From: Gambelia wislizenii
Taxonomy: Eukaryota > Chordata > Lepidosauria > Squamata > Crotaphytidae
DNA: 64,000 nucleotides
Assembly (NCBI GenBank): GCA_030847615.1
Contig: JAUMIR010000005.1
Span: 246,240,645-246,304,644 of the forward strand
Direction: 5' to 3'
The notes beneath the pieces were generated by a model that worked only from the letters and a program-made list of their open reading frames with translations, did no database searches and was not told where the DNA came from. Both the position numbers and the translations under genes were made by a program. Positions 21,355 through 33,270 of this stretch are shown here, piece by piece. Within the stretch, counting starts at the first letter, position 1; the number at the start of each line of letters is the position of its first letter.

Positions 21355-21414
21355 ATCCTAGGCAATGCAGATTATGTCTTCACTAGTATCTTTACATTAG
21401 AAATTATTCTTAAG
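21355..21414 (+). CDS. CACNA1C: CACNA1C exon 22: IIIS2, alternative version B
   Basis: This second 60-base exon, between TATTTTTCAG and GTAACC, encodes ILGNADYVFTSIFTLEIILK, which I recall as identical to mammalian exon 22. It replaces exon 21 in the transcript. The two versions share I1, L2, F9, T10, I12, F13, T14, E16, I17, L19 and K20 but differ in the extracellular half (GNADYV against FYFDIF). That half faces the lipid and the neighbouring voltage-sensor surface. Equal length and phase, strong similarity and adjacency show origin by exon duplication, shared with other vertebrates. Confidence 0.97.
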
Positions 21415-22299
21415 GTAACCAATCTGAGCAATACACTTCTCTCTCTTGCTTTTGCTTTGTCTTTTGTATCGCTTTAAATCCTAAGCCTTATCTCCACACA
21501 CAGGTCATCCTTTGTAGCTTAGTAGTGACTGTGTATGCTTTTAAAAATTGTTCCATCTTAATATTAAAATTCCATTAGTTTGTATAACTGTTAGTGACTT
21601 GCCATGTATTAACCAAAGGAAGTATTGTATCAGGGTTTAGGAAGCTCAGTGAAGGAAAAATGTCATGGAGCGCAATGTGTTTTCAGGCAGGAGTATATGC
21701 TTACCACATGGAAATAAACTGATTTCAGTCTGTTTGTGAATTTGGGAAAAACAAAGTGAGGTGCTATGGGAGGCACGCTTTACAGATCACAGATTCCATT
21801 GGCACAGCCCACTTGGTATGCGTACTGTTTTATGCAGCTCCCCAATCCACCTTATTTGGAGGCAGGGAGTAGGATTTCTACATGAGGCCAGGCCTGCGCA
21901 ACTTATATTCCTTGCCAAATGTTGCACACCAGCTTTGCATAACGCTACGAGAGCTTGGAAAGTTAGGTTTGAAAAGGATTTTTTCTCTAACTCATTACAA
22001 AGCCAAAAGAGATAGTTTGATGCTATTAATGTTGTTATTTCTTTAAAAAAAACTTAGAAGGTAAATGGTTATGTTTCATTGCTTTTCATTACATTAAAAC
22101 CCCTTTGTCTTGGAAAGAGAATGGCATAAAATCGGAAAAATCCCACTCAAAAAGTCCTCTAAAAATAACTAGAAAATGCTAGTTATTCCTACTTAATGTA
22201 TTTCTATTGAAATGTAACTTTTTAACACCCGTCTTACCAAAAGGAGAGTAACTATGTTATTTGCTAACCTTTCACTTCCAAGCTCTGGATAGTCCACTA

Positions 22300-22548
22300 A
22301 GTGGCTTATCACACAAGGAAGTAAAACAAAAAGTGCTGCATGATGTCATAGTTCTTCAGTTCTGGTCCAATGGGAGACAGTTGTAAAAGCGAGTCTTTTT
22401 CCTAACAGATTTTTCCAGTTAGAAAAAAAAGACTCACTTTTACAACCATCTCCCACAGGACCAAAACTGAAGTACTACAACATCATGCAGTAAGGCAGAA
22501 TGGAAGGCACTTTTTGCTTTACTTCATCGATAAGACTTGTTGGAATGG
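22300..22548. mobile_element. Foldback MITE, about 250 bases
   Basis: The left arm reads GTGGCTTATC, AAGTAAAACAAAAAGTGC, TGCATGATG, CTTCAGTTCTGGTCC and TTGTAAAAGCGAGTC. The right arm gives their complements, from GACTCACTTTTACAACC to GCACTTTTTGCTTTACTTC and GATAAGAC. The loop is only about 20 bases (AACAGATTTTTCCAGTT). A transcript of intron 22 could form a long hairpin. The family is unknown to me. Confidence 0.8.
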
Positions 22549-24492
22549 CCAGCTGTAATAGAGAAGAGGGTTTCTGCACATTTAATTTTCGCCCATGCAG
22601 GCGGTACTTGCTAAAATCCCTTCATCTGTATAACTGTTAAAAATGCAGAAGCTCTGTCCACTTTTGTGTCTGGCCACCCTAGAGTTTCCGTAGAATTGCA
22701 AATGAGGGAGGACTGATACTGGATATTAAGCTTCTGGCAGTCAGCAGGAAATGACTGGTGAGCTATATTTGGGGCTTGTTGTTCAAGCTTTTAGAGAAGA
22801 GCAGAGGAAGAGCATAGAAAACTAGTCACTGAAGATCAAATTACACAGTACATGCAAATGGAGATATTAAATCCTGAATTACTGTTTTTCTTGTAGAAAG
22901 TATCTTTCTGAGACAGGGTGGTGAATTTCCATAGAGAAGCAGCAGAAGGAAGAGCACAGCTCTGGAGGGGGGATTTCTAGGAGTGGAGAAGTCCTTTGCC
23001 ACCAAACATTTATCTGCAGGAAACCCTTCCCTCCAAATATTGCCTTTACAATACAACCATCAGGGTTTAAATCTACACTTTTCAATGTAACGTATAGTTT
23101 GTCCCTGATTTCTGGAGCATCATAATGGCTGGAATCACAATATTTAAGGATAACTGCTAAAGAATACTAAGATTCATGCAATGATTCCACGCAGATGGTT
23201 CCACATAGATGGTTCCACCAAAAGTATTAAAGGGGACAGTTTGCCTCTGTGCTCCAAATGTGCAAGACAAAAAATTCCATTGAGAAATCATATAGGCCTA
23301 TTTCCCATCAACTGCTTCTGAGACTCCTCTCTGTGCTTCTAAATGTACCATTACTGACCTAAGAGTAGAACTTTTAATGTTAAGAAAAAATGACATTGGG
23401 TTGCTTCTGTGTCTGCTCCCTGTATGAAACAGTCTTTAAACCTAAGCTTTGCTTGCAAATTGAAGCATGGAGCTGGAACTTAGCTCCAGAGTCCACTTTT
23501 CACAAAAACCCAGTAATCTTTGAGCCCACACCTTAAATAGATTATGTCTCCCCAAGTCCGTGTTCTCTTCTTTTGTTAAAAGTTGCAATTGTGTGGTTCC
23601 CTGAAGTGAATGCCCTTCCCATGAGGCTATAGAATAGCACATTGAAGCATTCAAAAATAAGGTAGATGGCAGGGAAAGTAAAAATGAGCTCTCCTCTACT
23701 TTATATTCATTTTGTGAAACCAATAATATATATTTGGCTGACTATGTGTAGGGTGCTAGTATGGTTTGTTTTTCTTCCAGGCTTATTCTAAACTGTTATG
23801 TGAAGACAGATCCCTTTGGGAGAATGTTTTTTAAAGTTAACGCTAGCCAATTGTGAGGCAATATGATGTTATACCCTAATTGGTGCCCTTTGTCAGTCTT
23901 AATGCTGAAGCACCTAAAGGGTGGTCTTAAATAAAGCATTCTGGTTTTGTGTGACTCTAACCATCTCATTAGTCAATACAGGGCTGAGACAAAGGTCCAT
24001 ATAACAATAATCTACAGCTAGTGCAAAGGATAGGTTAAGGTCAGAATGGAGAAATAGGTCATGGTCTGACTGGGCGAACTTCGTCTGAGGAAAGCAGACA
24101 TGAAGTGTTAGTGAGTTGTCTGACCAACCAAAACTTTTACTTACCTGATCCCTAAGGACAATTTGCTTTCTTATATCTCTCCCCTTTCTTCAGTAATTGA
24201 GAGGGAAAGAGATACATCAAAGTTGCTGTTATCTGTCAGAAGAGGTGGCAGTAGTTCAGAATGCACCCAAGGCTGTCAACGCCCTTCCTCCTGACTGGTC
24301 ATATTTCTACATTCCTGAATTATTCTTTTCACAAATTATGTCCAGGCTCACCAGCCCTTGGTCATCAGAACTGAATCTGCCTCAAATGTATGCTTATGGG
24401 TAAGAGTTAAGGGCAGGGCCCCATGTGGGAGAGGAAAAGCCCCAAATATGGGACACTGGCTTTTTTCTTACAACTTGTCTTGCTAGGGAGTG

Positions 24493-25173
24493 CCGCATAT
24501 ACACGTGTATAAGATGACCTCATATATAAGTCAAGAGCAGGTTTGGGGCACAAAATTATGGATTTTTAATATGACCTGTGGATAAGTCAACTGTCATTCT
24601 GCAGAGAGGGGAAAGTGACAGCACTATCTCAGGGGGGCAGCTGCCCCTGGCCACTGCTACTGCCACCACTTTCCTGCCTAGGCATTTGAAAAGGCTTTTT
24701 CATCACTCTACTCAGAGAAGAGTATGGTTCATTTTTTGATAAAAGTTAAGGTACAGTATTAACTCTAAAAAAAAAAAGGAACTATCTCCTTCTCTGTGTA
24801 AAGTAGTGAAAGGTGGGAATTTAATACTCCTGGGATGCCAGGATATTCTAAAAAAAGCATTGATCCCCCTCTCTGAGTCCCTTTGAAGGGAAGCACCAAA
24901 GAGCTGCCACCACCATCATTTTCCTGCTCAGGCATTAAAAAAGGCCAGAAGTGTCACTGCAGTGATGAGAGTAGAGGGGACTTGTGCTTCTTTTAGGTTC
25001 TCCTGGGACAAACTAAACTCTCACCTTTCACCACTCAACTCAGAAAAGGAGATGGTTCCTGTTTTATATTAGAGTTAAGGTATAGTATTTACACTGATCC
25101 ATGGATATGTCAACCCAAGTTTTTTGGGTCAATTTTTGACTAAAATTTCTAGATTAATACATGAGTATAAACA
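24493..25173. mobile_element. Inverted-repeat DNA element, 0.7 kb, with internal duplication
   Basis: The ends read CGCATATACACGTGTATAAG and, at the right, GATTAATACATGAGTATAAA; partial complements (TATACACGTGTAT and ATACATGAGTATA) suggest decayed terminal repeats of a widespread squamate DNA element. The interior repeats itself loosely: GCCACCACTTTCCTGC..GGCATT and GCCACCACCATCATTTTCCT..GGCATT, and GTTAAGGTACAGTATT and GTTAAGGTATAGTATT. Confidence 0.55.
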
Positions 25174-25733
25174 GTAATTTTGGGGAAAGACAGAATTAAA
25201 ATTATACATACACACCTAACATGCTATCACACAAGTATATGACATCTACTGTCTACAGTATATCAAATTATAATATATTGGCAGGAATCCTGTTGGGAAG
25301 TTATGTAACCTAAATGGACTTATGATTGCATAAATTTGAATTGTGCCATTGCACAATGTTTATATTCTCAAAAAAGGAATAGAGATGTAGCTCCATTATC
25401 AGGACCATTGTATGAGTGGAGCTAGGAGTGAGGTTCTTGTGCAACAGTTCCAATGCACAGTGTGTCCTGATAAGCAATGTGTCCCTTGCTCAATGGGAGC
25501 CCCCGTTGCACAACAGCTCATCTTGTGCAGTGCTTCATTGTGCATCATCGCAATTCACTACCATGGTTGTGGATCGTCAGTGACATAGCTCCATAAAGTT
25601 ATGCATCATAGCCTCTAACACAGGATCTCTGCCAGTATGTATAATTATGATATAACAGAGTGTGTAAATATGCCTTTGGAAAGCTAATGTCTGAACCCCA
25701 CTACTGTCTAATCACAGTTAACACTGAGGTTAA

Positions 25734-26006
25734 GGAGATTTTCACACAGGGAAATTATTCCCCTGAGAGATTGGGAGAGAAATGGGGCTCTTCCAGGAGT
25801 AGAGCTCCGTTTCACACGCTCCTTTCCTTCTTTCGTTATTAAAAAATGACGGAAGATACTGGCAGAGAAATGGAAGCAGCACAGAGTGAGGACGACATCA
25901 GATCGGGAGAAGGAAAGGGGCGTGCGAAACGGAGCTCTGCTCCCAGAAGAGCCCCATTTCTCTCCCGATCTCTCAGGGGAATAATTTCCCCATGTGAAAA
26001 TCTTGT
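25734..26006. mobile_element. Foldback MITE, about 270 bases
   Basis: Arms of roughly 110 bases are nearly perfect complements: GATTTTCACACAGGGAAATT, ATTCCCCTGAGAGATTGGGA, GAGAAATGGGGCTCTTC, AGAGCTCCGTTTCACACGC on the left, mirrored on the right from GGGGCGTGCGAAACGGAGC to CATGTGAAAATC. The central 60 bases (GACGGAAGATACTGGCAGAG and on) do not pair. The right arm keeps CpGs that are TpG/CpA on the left, as expected of methylated CpG decay. Confidence 0.85.
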
Positions 26007-26026
26007 CAATTTACAAACAGCAACAA

Positions 26027-26028
26027 AA

Positions 26029-26071
<43 letters not shown>
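26027..26071. repeat. (GAAA)n microsatellite
   Basis: About ten uninterrupted GAAA units follow CAACAAAAAA, starting 20 bases after the foldback element. The lysine/glutamate-rich frame across it is an artefact. Confidence 0.95.
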
Positions 26072-27179
26072 GATATCACTGCGCTTTTTCTCCACTAGTT
26101 TACACCTAGGCACTCGTCAAACATTTAGTGCTCTGTTGGCACCATGGTTTTTTTTCCCCTCTCCTATTACATAGGTAGACTCACCGAAGAATTTACCTAT
26201 ATATAAGAACACAGAAAACCTACAAATTACCTAGCATTCACACAATGATTCCGTGAACATTAAGTAATGAAGTCTTGTGATCTAAACATACAAATGAACT
26301 TTTAAAAAATATTTGTGGTGGTATCACTGCTCTTACACAAAAAGTGCAACCGTATCATGTAATAATTTGCTGTGCCACTAAAACCCGTTGCAAGAGTGAA
26401 CACACTTCATAGGATAATGAAACTCAACAGAGCTTCCCATTCTGATTTCAATGGTGTCTTCTTTCTCCCTTTAAGATTGCCATACAAAATGCAGGCCTGA
26501 AAGGCCTCTTTACTCCCTTTGTTATGGCAAGAACCCTTCCTTTCCCAACTACATCCTTTTGTATAAATTCTTCTTGAAGAGTAGAGTTTATACTTCCTTT
26601 CTGATTTCTTTATGATAAATCAGTAGTGAATTCTTCCTAATGTCATTTGGTTTTTGATGACTTATAAATTTAATTTATTTCCCACCCTCTTCAGCACATC
26701 TTCAATAAAGACTGGCTGGGAACTGCTAGGTTTTCTGGCCCAAGAGTATCCTTGGTTGGTTGCAGAAATTCAAGAATGCAGCTAAAATGTTTGGGTTTTT
26801 TTGCACTCCAGAAAGTATTGTTTGAGAAGGTCTTATGTGTATTCAAACAAAGAAGTTACACTGAAGTTACATTTTGCCGGCAATGTTTTCTTAATAGTAG
26901 TCTAGCATGGCTTTTCTATCAAGAAAAATAAACTTGTGAGACTGGCTATGGAAATTAACTGTTAGTTCATTTGTGTTTGCCATGTCTGGTAAATGCAAAA
27001 CAGAACCAAAAAAAAAACCCAGGTCTGATGCTACTTAATCTCCCATGTGAGCAATGTGATATGATGATTTAAGAACATAAAGGGGATTTTGAACTGTCTA
27101 CAGTACGAGCAGAGGAATTTAGACAGAATTGCTAGAATACTCAAACCTATGCAGAAACATACTTGATGAAGGATATGCT

Positions 27180-27290
27180 ATTATTATTACTGTTGTTACT
27201 GTTGTTGTCATTGTCATCATCATCACACCTTTTCCCCAGTCTGGGGCCCAATGTGGTTTATGACAGTTAAAAGAAACATTAGCTAAAAAT
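27180..27290 (-). repeat. Old LINE 3'-end repeat, reverse orientation
   Basis: (TTA/TTG)n and (ATC)n runs lead into CCTTTTCCCCAGTCTGGGGC, CCAATGTGGTTTATGACAG. On the minus strand this resembles the CCACATTGGGCCCC..GGGGAAAAGG type ending of the family at 10395-10602, in a diverged copy. Confidence 0.5.
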
Positions 27291-27974
27291 ACACCAAATG
27301 CAAAAGTTACTGGGTGTCTTTTGATTTTTATTCCCTTTTGGAAAGCATTGCCTGTAAAAGAACATTAGGAAAGATTGCTCTGATCTAGTTAAGATTTAAC
27401 ATTCCAAAACTTGAAGAGACTGCAAATTTTGATTCACACCCATCTCTGTTATCACTGGTCATAAAACCCAGGCTGCAGATGCTTTTTCTGCAAACACAAG
27501 TTATCTTTTGAGATACGGAACAAGTATTAAGAGCACCAGCCTGTTTTTATAATGAACTGTATTGATAAATCTCTACTATTAAGTCAGCAGCAGGAAAATT
27601 ATACTTGATATAGTCTGAATGATTAAGAGTTTTAAAACATCATGATAACCTTCCTAAAACATGCCAGGGCCTGAATCAGAAGGGAGTCCCAAACTTTTTG
27701 CACCACTATGAAAAGAGCTTCTTTTATGTTTTCAATAATCTAAATTTCATCATAAAAGGTACATGAAGGAAGGTTCAGTTAAATCATGAGAGTGAATGGG
27801 AGTACTCATGTGGGAGAAGGCATTCTCCAAGGTAGTCTCATAATGATGTCTAGGTTTTCAACAACAAAAGCTAACCCCCTCCCCCTTTTTTTAAATCAAC
27901 ACTAGCTTTTCTATAAGCTTTATTTCCAAAGGGAAGGAATGATTGTAGAGTGCAAAGTAGCAGACATTTCTTAG

Positions 27975-28298
<324 letters not shown>

Positions 28299-29093
28299 TG
28301 AGTGAGTTTTTTGGCTCAAAAAATCCATTGTACATGGAGAGTGGTGATGATGTGAAGGAGAAAGGCCATCTCTACAATACAAGCTTAAATTAGATGTGGC
28401 CATAGTTCTTATTGCAAATTACTGGACACTTCAATCTAATGGCCTCCTTATTCTATTGCCAATTTTCACTAAAAGTTTGAGTGTGACTAACTTTTCAGCT
28501 TCCTTGGAATGCCAGCAATCAATTGGGTCTTTCAAGTCTTGATCTTGGACTCTACATCCCTTAAAATGTTATGAATTAGGGCCCACAAAAGTTTTTTATG
28601 TCCAGCCTTAACAATCACTTTAAAATTGTTGAAGCTTTTGCATAATTATGTACAGTGTAATTAAGATGCCAGTTAAAGCTCACAGGCTTTATTTTTTGAA
28701 CTAAAAGAAACAGACTTCATCATAACAATAATATACTATTAGTGTAAATATAGTTATAATATAGAGGAACAAATTCATCCCTCGGGGAGCACAGAATCTA
28801 CAATTAAAAGTAGGGTGGTGAAGAAAGTGCAGGCAGGGACAAACAGGGGAAAATGTTGATTGATTCAGTTACATTTCTTTGGCTTGGCTATAGGGATTTG
28901 AAAAATATTAAGAGATAATATGTCAGAGATATTTTGGACAGACTTGTAACCAAATGTAAAAACAGAAAGAAAAGCCTATGGAGGCCTTTAAAGATAAAGC
29001 CAAGGAATTTGTGCTAGATCCAGGAACAGATAGAAATCCACAAAGGTATAATGAGAGAAGAGAATGACTGGGCAGCAGAGTACTGGGGCTCAG

Positions 29094-30463
29094 TTACATG
29101 GCAGTTTTTATCCTGGGGAGAAGCGAGATATCCTCATCCTGAGTTAATCTCTTATTGTTTACACGATTTGTCCCAGGATGAACACTATCCGGGGATTGTT
29201 GTTTACACAACAACCTTTTCCATGACAAAAGCAAGATCGCAAGACATAGTATCCCATGGGGTTTTTTTGTTTACACGGGAAAAGGTTCTGGGATTTTTAT
29301 TTATTTTTTTAGCTGTCAGATGCGATTACTCTTTTTTTCACAACCTTGGTGACCTACTTCCTGTGGAGTTTCCCACCACGAGCAATGCTATTGGCTGCTA
29401 CAAATGTTTGCTCAAGCTTCTGCATTGGTCAGAGAAGGAAGGTGAAGGCAACCCCCTCTGCACAATTCCTGTCAAGAAAACCTCCTGATGGGCTTGCCTT
29501 AGGGCTGCCAGCCCCGTTTATGCTTCACGCTCTTTAGGACCAAGATTAAAACCAGCTACTTTGGTTTTCCTTTTATGGGGGTGTATTCAATGTTGAGATT
29601 TTTTTAAAAAAAACAACCCATGCAGCAACACAATCTTAAGCATGTCTGCACAGACGTCAACCCCACGAGTTTACTCCCACGGGTTTCAACCCCAGTCACT
29701 CTTTGATTGCTGGCAATTGATGGTGTAAGAGAAGCAGACAAACTCTTTTTCTTTCAAACAAACACTCAGTTACAATAACAGTTAGCCATCATACTCCTCA
29801 TAGTTAAAAAGGAGGCGTCAGAGGAGATGTTTCAGTTCCTGGCCAGAATGGATCTGGAAAGTTAGCTCATTTTCCAATCTTACCAAAGCGTTATTTTGCT
29901 TCCAGAGAGAGGAATTTTATGCCTCTTTCAGATCTGGCAGAAGCCAGCCAAATTCACAGGGGAGCCAGTTTTGTTTTGCTCAGCCTGCGACTACGGGGAG
30001 AGAAGGTGAAGAGGAAAGGCTTTCCTTGGAGATGGAAGGGGAGGTGAAGAGGAAAGGCTTTCCTTGGAGCCAGTTTTGCTTTGCTCAGCCTGCGGCTGCA
30101 GGAAACAGGCAAAGAGGAAAGGCTTTCCTTGGAGCCGGGAGGGGAGGCGAAGAGGAAAGGTTTTCCCTACATCCAGAAGGTTGGCAATGTAAAAATCAGT
30201 TTAAAAAGGGTCACTGACCCCTCCTTCTCTGAACTCTGTGCCCACCCCTGCCCAACTCACCCCTGTCCTGAACTGTTCACATTTCCAATTTTTCGCAACC
30301 TCCTGTGATTTTTTAAAAACACAGGACAAATTGCAGGATTGAAAGTCCCACTTCTTGAAGGTTTTAAGGTGCCCCCTTTTGAAAAGTGTGAGATTGTCAC
30401 AATGTACATGTGAACAACTTGAGTTCTTCATGAATTCATCCCAGGACATTTTTGCCATGTAAA
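29094..30463. mobile_element. Candidate 1.37 kb inverted-repeat element with internal tandem repeats
   Basis: The left end TTACATGGCAGTTTTTATCC, TGGGG and the complement of the right end (TTTACATGGCAAAAATGTCC, TGGGATGAATTCATG) match over about 25 bases with few gaps. A BovB-tailed SINE scrap lies at about 29425-29512 (CAACCCCCTCTGCACAATTC, CTGTCAAGAAAACC). Four copies of AAGAGGAAAGGCTTTCCTTG lie between 30009 and 30170. No open frame looks like a protein. It is probably a non-autonomous DNA transposon; no target duplication was confirmed. Confidence 0.5.
29962..30172. repeat. GA-rich tandem repeat cluster
   Basis: The unit GAAGAGGAAAGGCTTTCC, TTGGAG recurs at about 30008, 30046, 30110 and 30149 (last copy diverged). 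A larger unit, GGAGCCAGTTTTGYTTTGCT, CAGCCTGCG, occurs at 29962 and 30067. The copies are uneven in spacing, giving a nested two-level repeat. Confidence 0.8.
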
Positions 30464-31435
30464 TGTTCCCCTGGATAGACATTAGGGGCCAAGGTGAGAC
30501 AAAAGAAAATTGCAGAGAGATTTCAGCAGTCTAAGCAAGGAAAGACAGGATGTGGATGACTTTTTTTGTTTTTGCTGAGAGAAATGGAAGTTGTGGGGCA
30601 AGCAAGAGAGGAAGAGCCAAAGAATATTGTGAAACAAAAGGTCCTAATGGAGAGGGGATAATAGAACAGGTAAATAGACTTCTTCAATGCAATGACTCAG
30701 ATCTCATCAGCCTGTTGAATTTAGCTGGGATACATCAGCAGGGAGTGATCCCACTCTGCACTGAGATTCAGGGTACTTTGTGCTAGGTAGATACAAACTA
30801 CAAATTGAGGGAAGTATCTTTAAAGGCATGATTCACTGGAATTAACTTTGCATACTCCTTTCTCTGAATTAACATTTTGGCAAAATGTTTCTGAGTATCC
30901 TTTGTGCAGCTTGGCATCATTTTTGTAATGTATTCACTGTGCATTTAGTGGCCTATTCATTCAACAGAATCCTCCATTCTTTTTTCTCTATCAATACTGT
31001 CTTCTGCATTTACTGTAGTTCAGCTGCACAGTGACCAGTTTCTCTTTCCCTTAGTCATGAATGCAGTATCTCCATTAATGGACTATTCAAAGACCAATAA
31101 AATAAAATAAAAAATACTCTGTTAAGTGCAGAATTGAGGCATATGTTTAAGACAAAATAAATGTAAGATAAGAGCAAATGCAAATAAGAACAATTGCCAC
31201 TCTTAATTGCCAATGTGGTTACATCTGCCTTGCAACATACAGTAATAAAGTTAGCAAATTCTCTATTGCAAACCTTATACCATTCATTAGTAAGACCTCA
31301 ATCAAGATTATGAATGATTAGATAATATAAATGTTTCAAGCAACTTAATCAAAATGCTACAGGAAAAAGCTATATTAGCTTTTTACCAATAATGTTCATG
31401 GGTTTTGAAAACTTCTCTTAAACTGTGAGAGCTAA

Positions 31436-31545
31436 AAAAGAGGCAATGTAGTATAGTGGTGAATAGTGTTTTCTTGGATTGGTGAGATCTGGGTTCAGAT
31501 CCCATGAAGTAGTCCATTTCACCACATGGCCACCTATAATGCACA
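31436..31545 (+). repeat. SINE head fragment
   Basis: GGCAATGTAGTATAGTGGTG, AATAGTG, then a B-box-like GGGTTCAGATCCC, match the tRNA-derived head of the 4664-4900 SINE. The middle part (ACCACATGGCCACCTATAAT) no longer matches and the tail is absent. It ends about 95 bases before exon 24. Confidence 0.65.
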
Positions 31546-31638
31546 GTGAATTCAACCCTGCAGCCAAGATCAATTCCAGTCCATAAATATGTCCCACAAC
31601 CATTTTAAAGTCTGATCTCTTATGCTGTTCTTCTCCAG

Positions 31639-31726
31639 GTCTAGTGCCATCAACGTAGTGAAGATACTACGAGTCCTCCGAGTGCTCAGACCACTGAGGG
31701 CCATCAACAGAGCCAAAGGCCTAAAG
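31639..31726 (+). CDS. CACNA1C: CACNA1C exon 24: IIIS4 voltage sensor
   Basis: The exon follows TTCTTCTCCAG and is followed by GTAGAA. One base completes Q from exon 23, then 29 codons read [29 protein letters not shown]. Positive residues at every third position (K8, R11, R14, R17, R20, then R24) form the gating-charge ladder of the fourth helix of repeat III, which moves outward on depolarisation. AINRAKGLK begins the S4-S5 linker that couples the sensor to the pore gate. It is, as recalled, identical to mammalian Cav1.2. CACNA1D differs here by one residue (ISVVKIL for INVVKIL). Confidence 0.98.
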
Positions 31727-32648
<922 letters not shown>

Positions 32649-32811
32649 TGACCTGGAGCTTTAATTCGAATCACTGCTATCACAGACAAATATTGATGTG
32701 ATTGGGCTGTTTACTTTAAACTTGCTAAAGCTAACAATCTAGATACACCTTTTTAGATCTAGATAGATAGATAGATACATAGATAGATATAAAAGTATAT
32801 TGTATTATATT

Positions 32812-33150
32812 ATCATAGAATCATAGAATCGTAGAGTTGGAAGAGACCACAAGGGCCATCTAGTCCAACCCCTTCCATGCAGGAATACACTATCAAAGCA
32901 CTCCCAACAGATGGCCATCCAGCTTCTGCTTAAAAACCTCCAAAAAAGGAGACTCCACCACACTCTGAGGCAGTGCATTCCACTGCCAAACAGCTCTTAC
33001 TGTCAGGAAGTTCTTCCTAATGTTTAGGTGGACTCTCTTATCCTGTCATTTGAGTCCACTGCTACACGTCCTTGTCTCTGGAGCAGCAGAAAACAAGCTT
33101 GTTCCATCCTCAGTATGACATCCCTTTAAATATTTAAACATGGCTATTAT
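32812..33150 (-). repeat. CR1 LINE 3'-end fragment
   Basis: On the + strand it starts with three ATCATAGA octamer-like units, then GTAGAGTTGGAAGAGACCAC, AAGGGCCATCTAGTCC and continues through GGAGACTCCACCACACTCTG, TTCTTCCTAATGTTTAGGTG and AACAAGCTTGTTCCATCCTC. This is the complement of the CR1 3' end, collinear with 14210-13897. It breaks off in a (TATTA)n run. Confidence 0.92.
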
Positions 33151-33270
33151 ATTATATTATATTATATTATACATAATAATAAGATTGTAATAAGACTGGG
33201 AACTGTTTTGTTGTTCTTTTACTTGTAAAGCACCATGTACAGTTGATGGTGCTATATAAAATAACAACCT
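33151..33270 (+). repeat. (TATTA)n run and old repeat tail
   Basis: TATTATATTATATTATATTA leads into AATAAGACTGGGAACTGTTT, TGTTGTTC, GTAAAGCACCATGTACAGTT, GATGGTGCTATATAAAATAA. It is the uninterrupted form of the repeat split by the Penelope insertion at 2456-3010. Confidence 0.65.

Noticed and set aside
25846..26109. Lysine-rich 87-codon open frame
   Set aside because: It is made of a foldback element arm plus the (GAAA)n tract.
29051..29488. 145-codon + strand open frame
   Set aside because: It runs through the end of an inverted-repeat element and a SINE scrap. No domain or signal is recognisable.
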